Assembly (NCBI RefSeq): GCF_018780585.1 | Contig: NZ_JADMJL010000043.1 | Location: 1-64,000, forward strand | DNA length: 64,000 nucleotides | Source of the DNA: Methyloversatilis discipulorum | Lineage (GTDB): Bacteria > Pseudomonadota > Gammaproteobacteria > Burkholderiales > Rhodocyclaceae | Reading direction: 5' to 3' | Shown: one piece after another, positions 63,927 to 64,000 of the stretch | How the letters are laid out: every line of letters begins with the position of its first letter | How positions within the stretch are numbered: position 1 is the stretch's first letter | Notes under the pieces: generated by a model | Seen by the model: the letters and a program-made list of their open reading frames with translations, nothing else | Database searches by the model: none | Told to the model about the DNA's origin: nothing | Translations under genes and position numbers: made by a program

Positions 63927-64000
63927 TGAGCTTGCTCGCGAATAGCCAGAACCGAAGCTTGCGGCCCGCCACTGCCCGGTCGCGGCCAAGGCCGCTCCTT
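63927..64000. repeat. REP-like pair at the right window edge
   Basis: A GTGAGCTTGCTCGCGA unit (63927-63941) matches the reverse complement of the variant at 36599. An inverted element Y (TCGCGGCCAAGGCCGCTCC, from 63980) is cut by the window end. Together they form a head-to-head pair after cobS. These 96 bases hold no gene. Confidence 0.7.

Overview
The window is a gene-dense, very high-GC chromosomal stretch (about 65-68% G+C by eye) from a betaproteobacterium, most likely a Rhodocyclales-type organism. The evidence is a PilG-H-I-J/ChpA chemosensory cluster, a PEP-CTERM protein with a sigma-54 promoter, a class I PHA synthase, a glnK-amtB pair, an OlsB/OlsA-like pair, short REP-like repeats and the general gene content. 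The genus cannot be fixed from sequence reading alone. No rRNA, tRNA, CRISPR array, insertion sequence, prophage or integrase was seen.

Layout. 0-2.3 kb: the 5' end of cobyric acid synthase (cobQ, cut by the window edge) overlapped by a NERD-helicase, then a 0.4 kb non-coding segment with a duplicated DnaA-box-like palindrome module. 2.3-8.9 kb: mostly minus-strand single genes (PPC-domain protein, NnrU-like, cupin, patatin phospholipase, YgjP-like metalloprotease with an RHH protein, DJ-1/PfpI protein, two YceI proteins, UbiK), plus an entericidin-like lipoprotein. 9.0-11.9 kb: a nitrogen-control operon, porin-glnK-amtB, with an NtrC-type site and a sigma-54 promoter. 12-16.7 kb: coiled-coil periplasmic protein, sodium:solute symporter with a His-rich tail, CheC-like protein, ubiB. 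16.9-20.7 kb: argS, a SPOR protein, dsbA, and an SDR gene whose first codons contain a rho-independent terminator. 20.8-27.1 kb: a thiamine/haem/rubredoxin block (thiD, hemL, thiE, a second thiD-like gene with an acidic insert, rubredoxin), interrupted at 21.7-24.0 kb by a small island of foreign-looking DNA: a vapB/vapC deletion scar, a ParDE-like toxin-antitoxin pair and a HEPN protein.

27.2-36.5 kb: the pilG-pilH-pilI-pilJ-chpA type IV pilus chemosensory operon, ending in a 1940-residue hybrid kinase and followed by a REP cluster. 36.8-39.8 kb: phaC with an upstream metallo-beta-lactamase-fold gene. 40.3-43.1 kb: a tightly overlapped operon of a LOG protein, a secreted protein, an enoyl-CoA hydratase-family enzyme, HMG-CoA lyase and a DUF1289 protein. 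43.5-45.9 kb: rapZ, a NusG-domain-II protein, a Gx/HepI-type membrane protein and ubiX. 46.0-48.1 kb: a STAS antagonist and a fused RsbW-like/cNMP-binding/PP2C phosphatase. 48.2-52.8 kb: parvulin, ornithine-lipid type acyltransferases, a macro-domain protein and a periplasmic ATP-dependent DNA ligase. 52.9-57.9 kb: a complete branched-chain amino-acid ABC operon (livK-H-M-G-F) with a trailing lipoprotein. 58-64 kb: the PEP-CTERM/NIDO protein, an acyl-CoA desaturase-like enzyme, a class I cytochrome c, an EamA transporter and cobT-cobS.

Working together: the chemosensory operon should steer pilus twitching. The sigma-54 promoters tie ammonium uptake and the exported PEP-CTERM protein to RpoN. 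LIV transport plus the HMG-CoA lyase and hydratase suggests use of leucine-type carbon. UbiB, UbiK and UbiX contribute to ubiquinone synthesis, and cobQ, cobT and cobS to late cobalamin assembly. The most unusual signals are the duplicated DnaA-box module, the terminator inside the SDR coding start, the vapBC deletion scar, the low-GC mosaic patch in the porin, the one-polypeptide kinase/phosphatase partner-switch protein and the composite REP elements.
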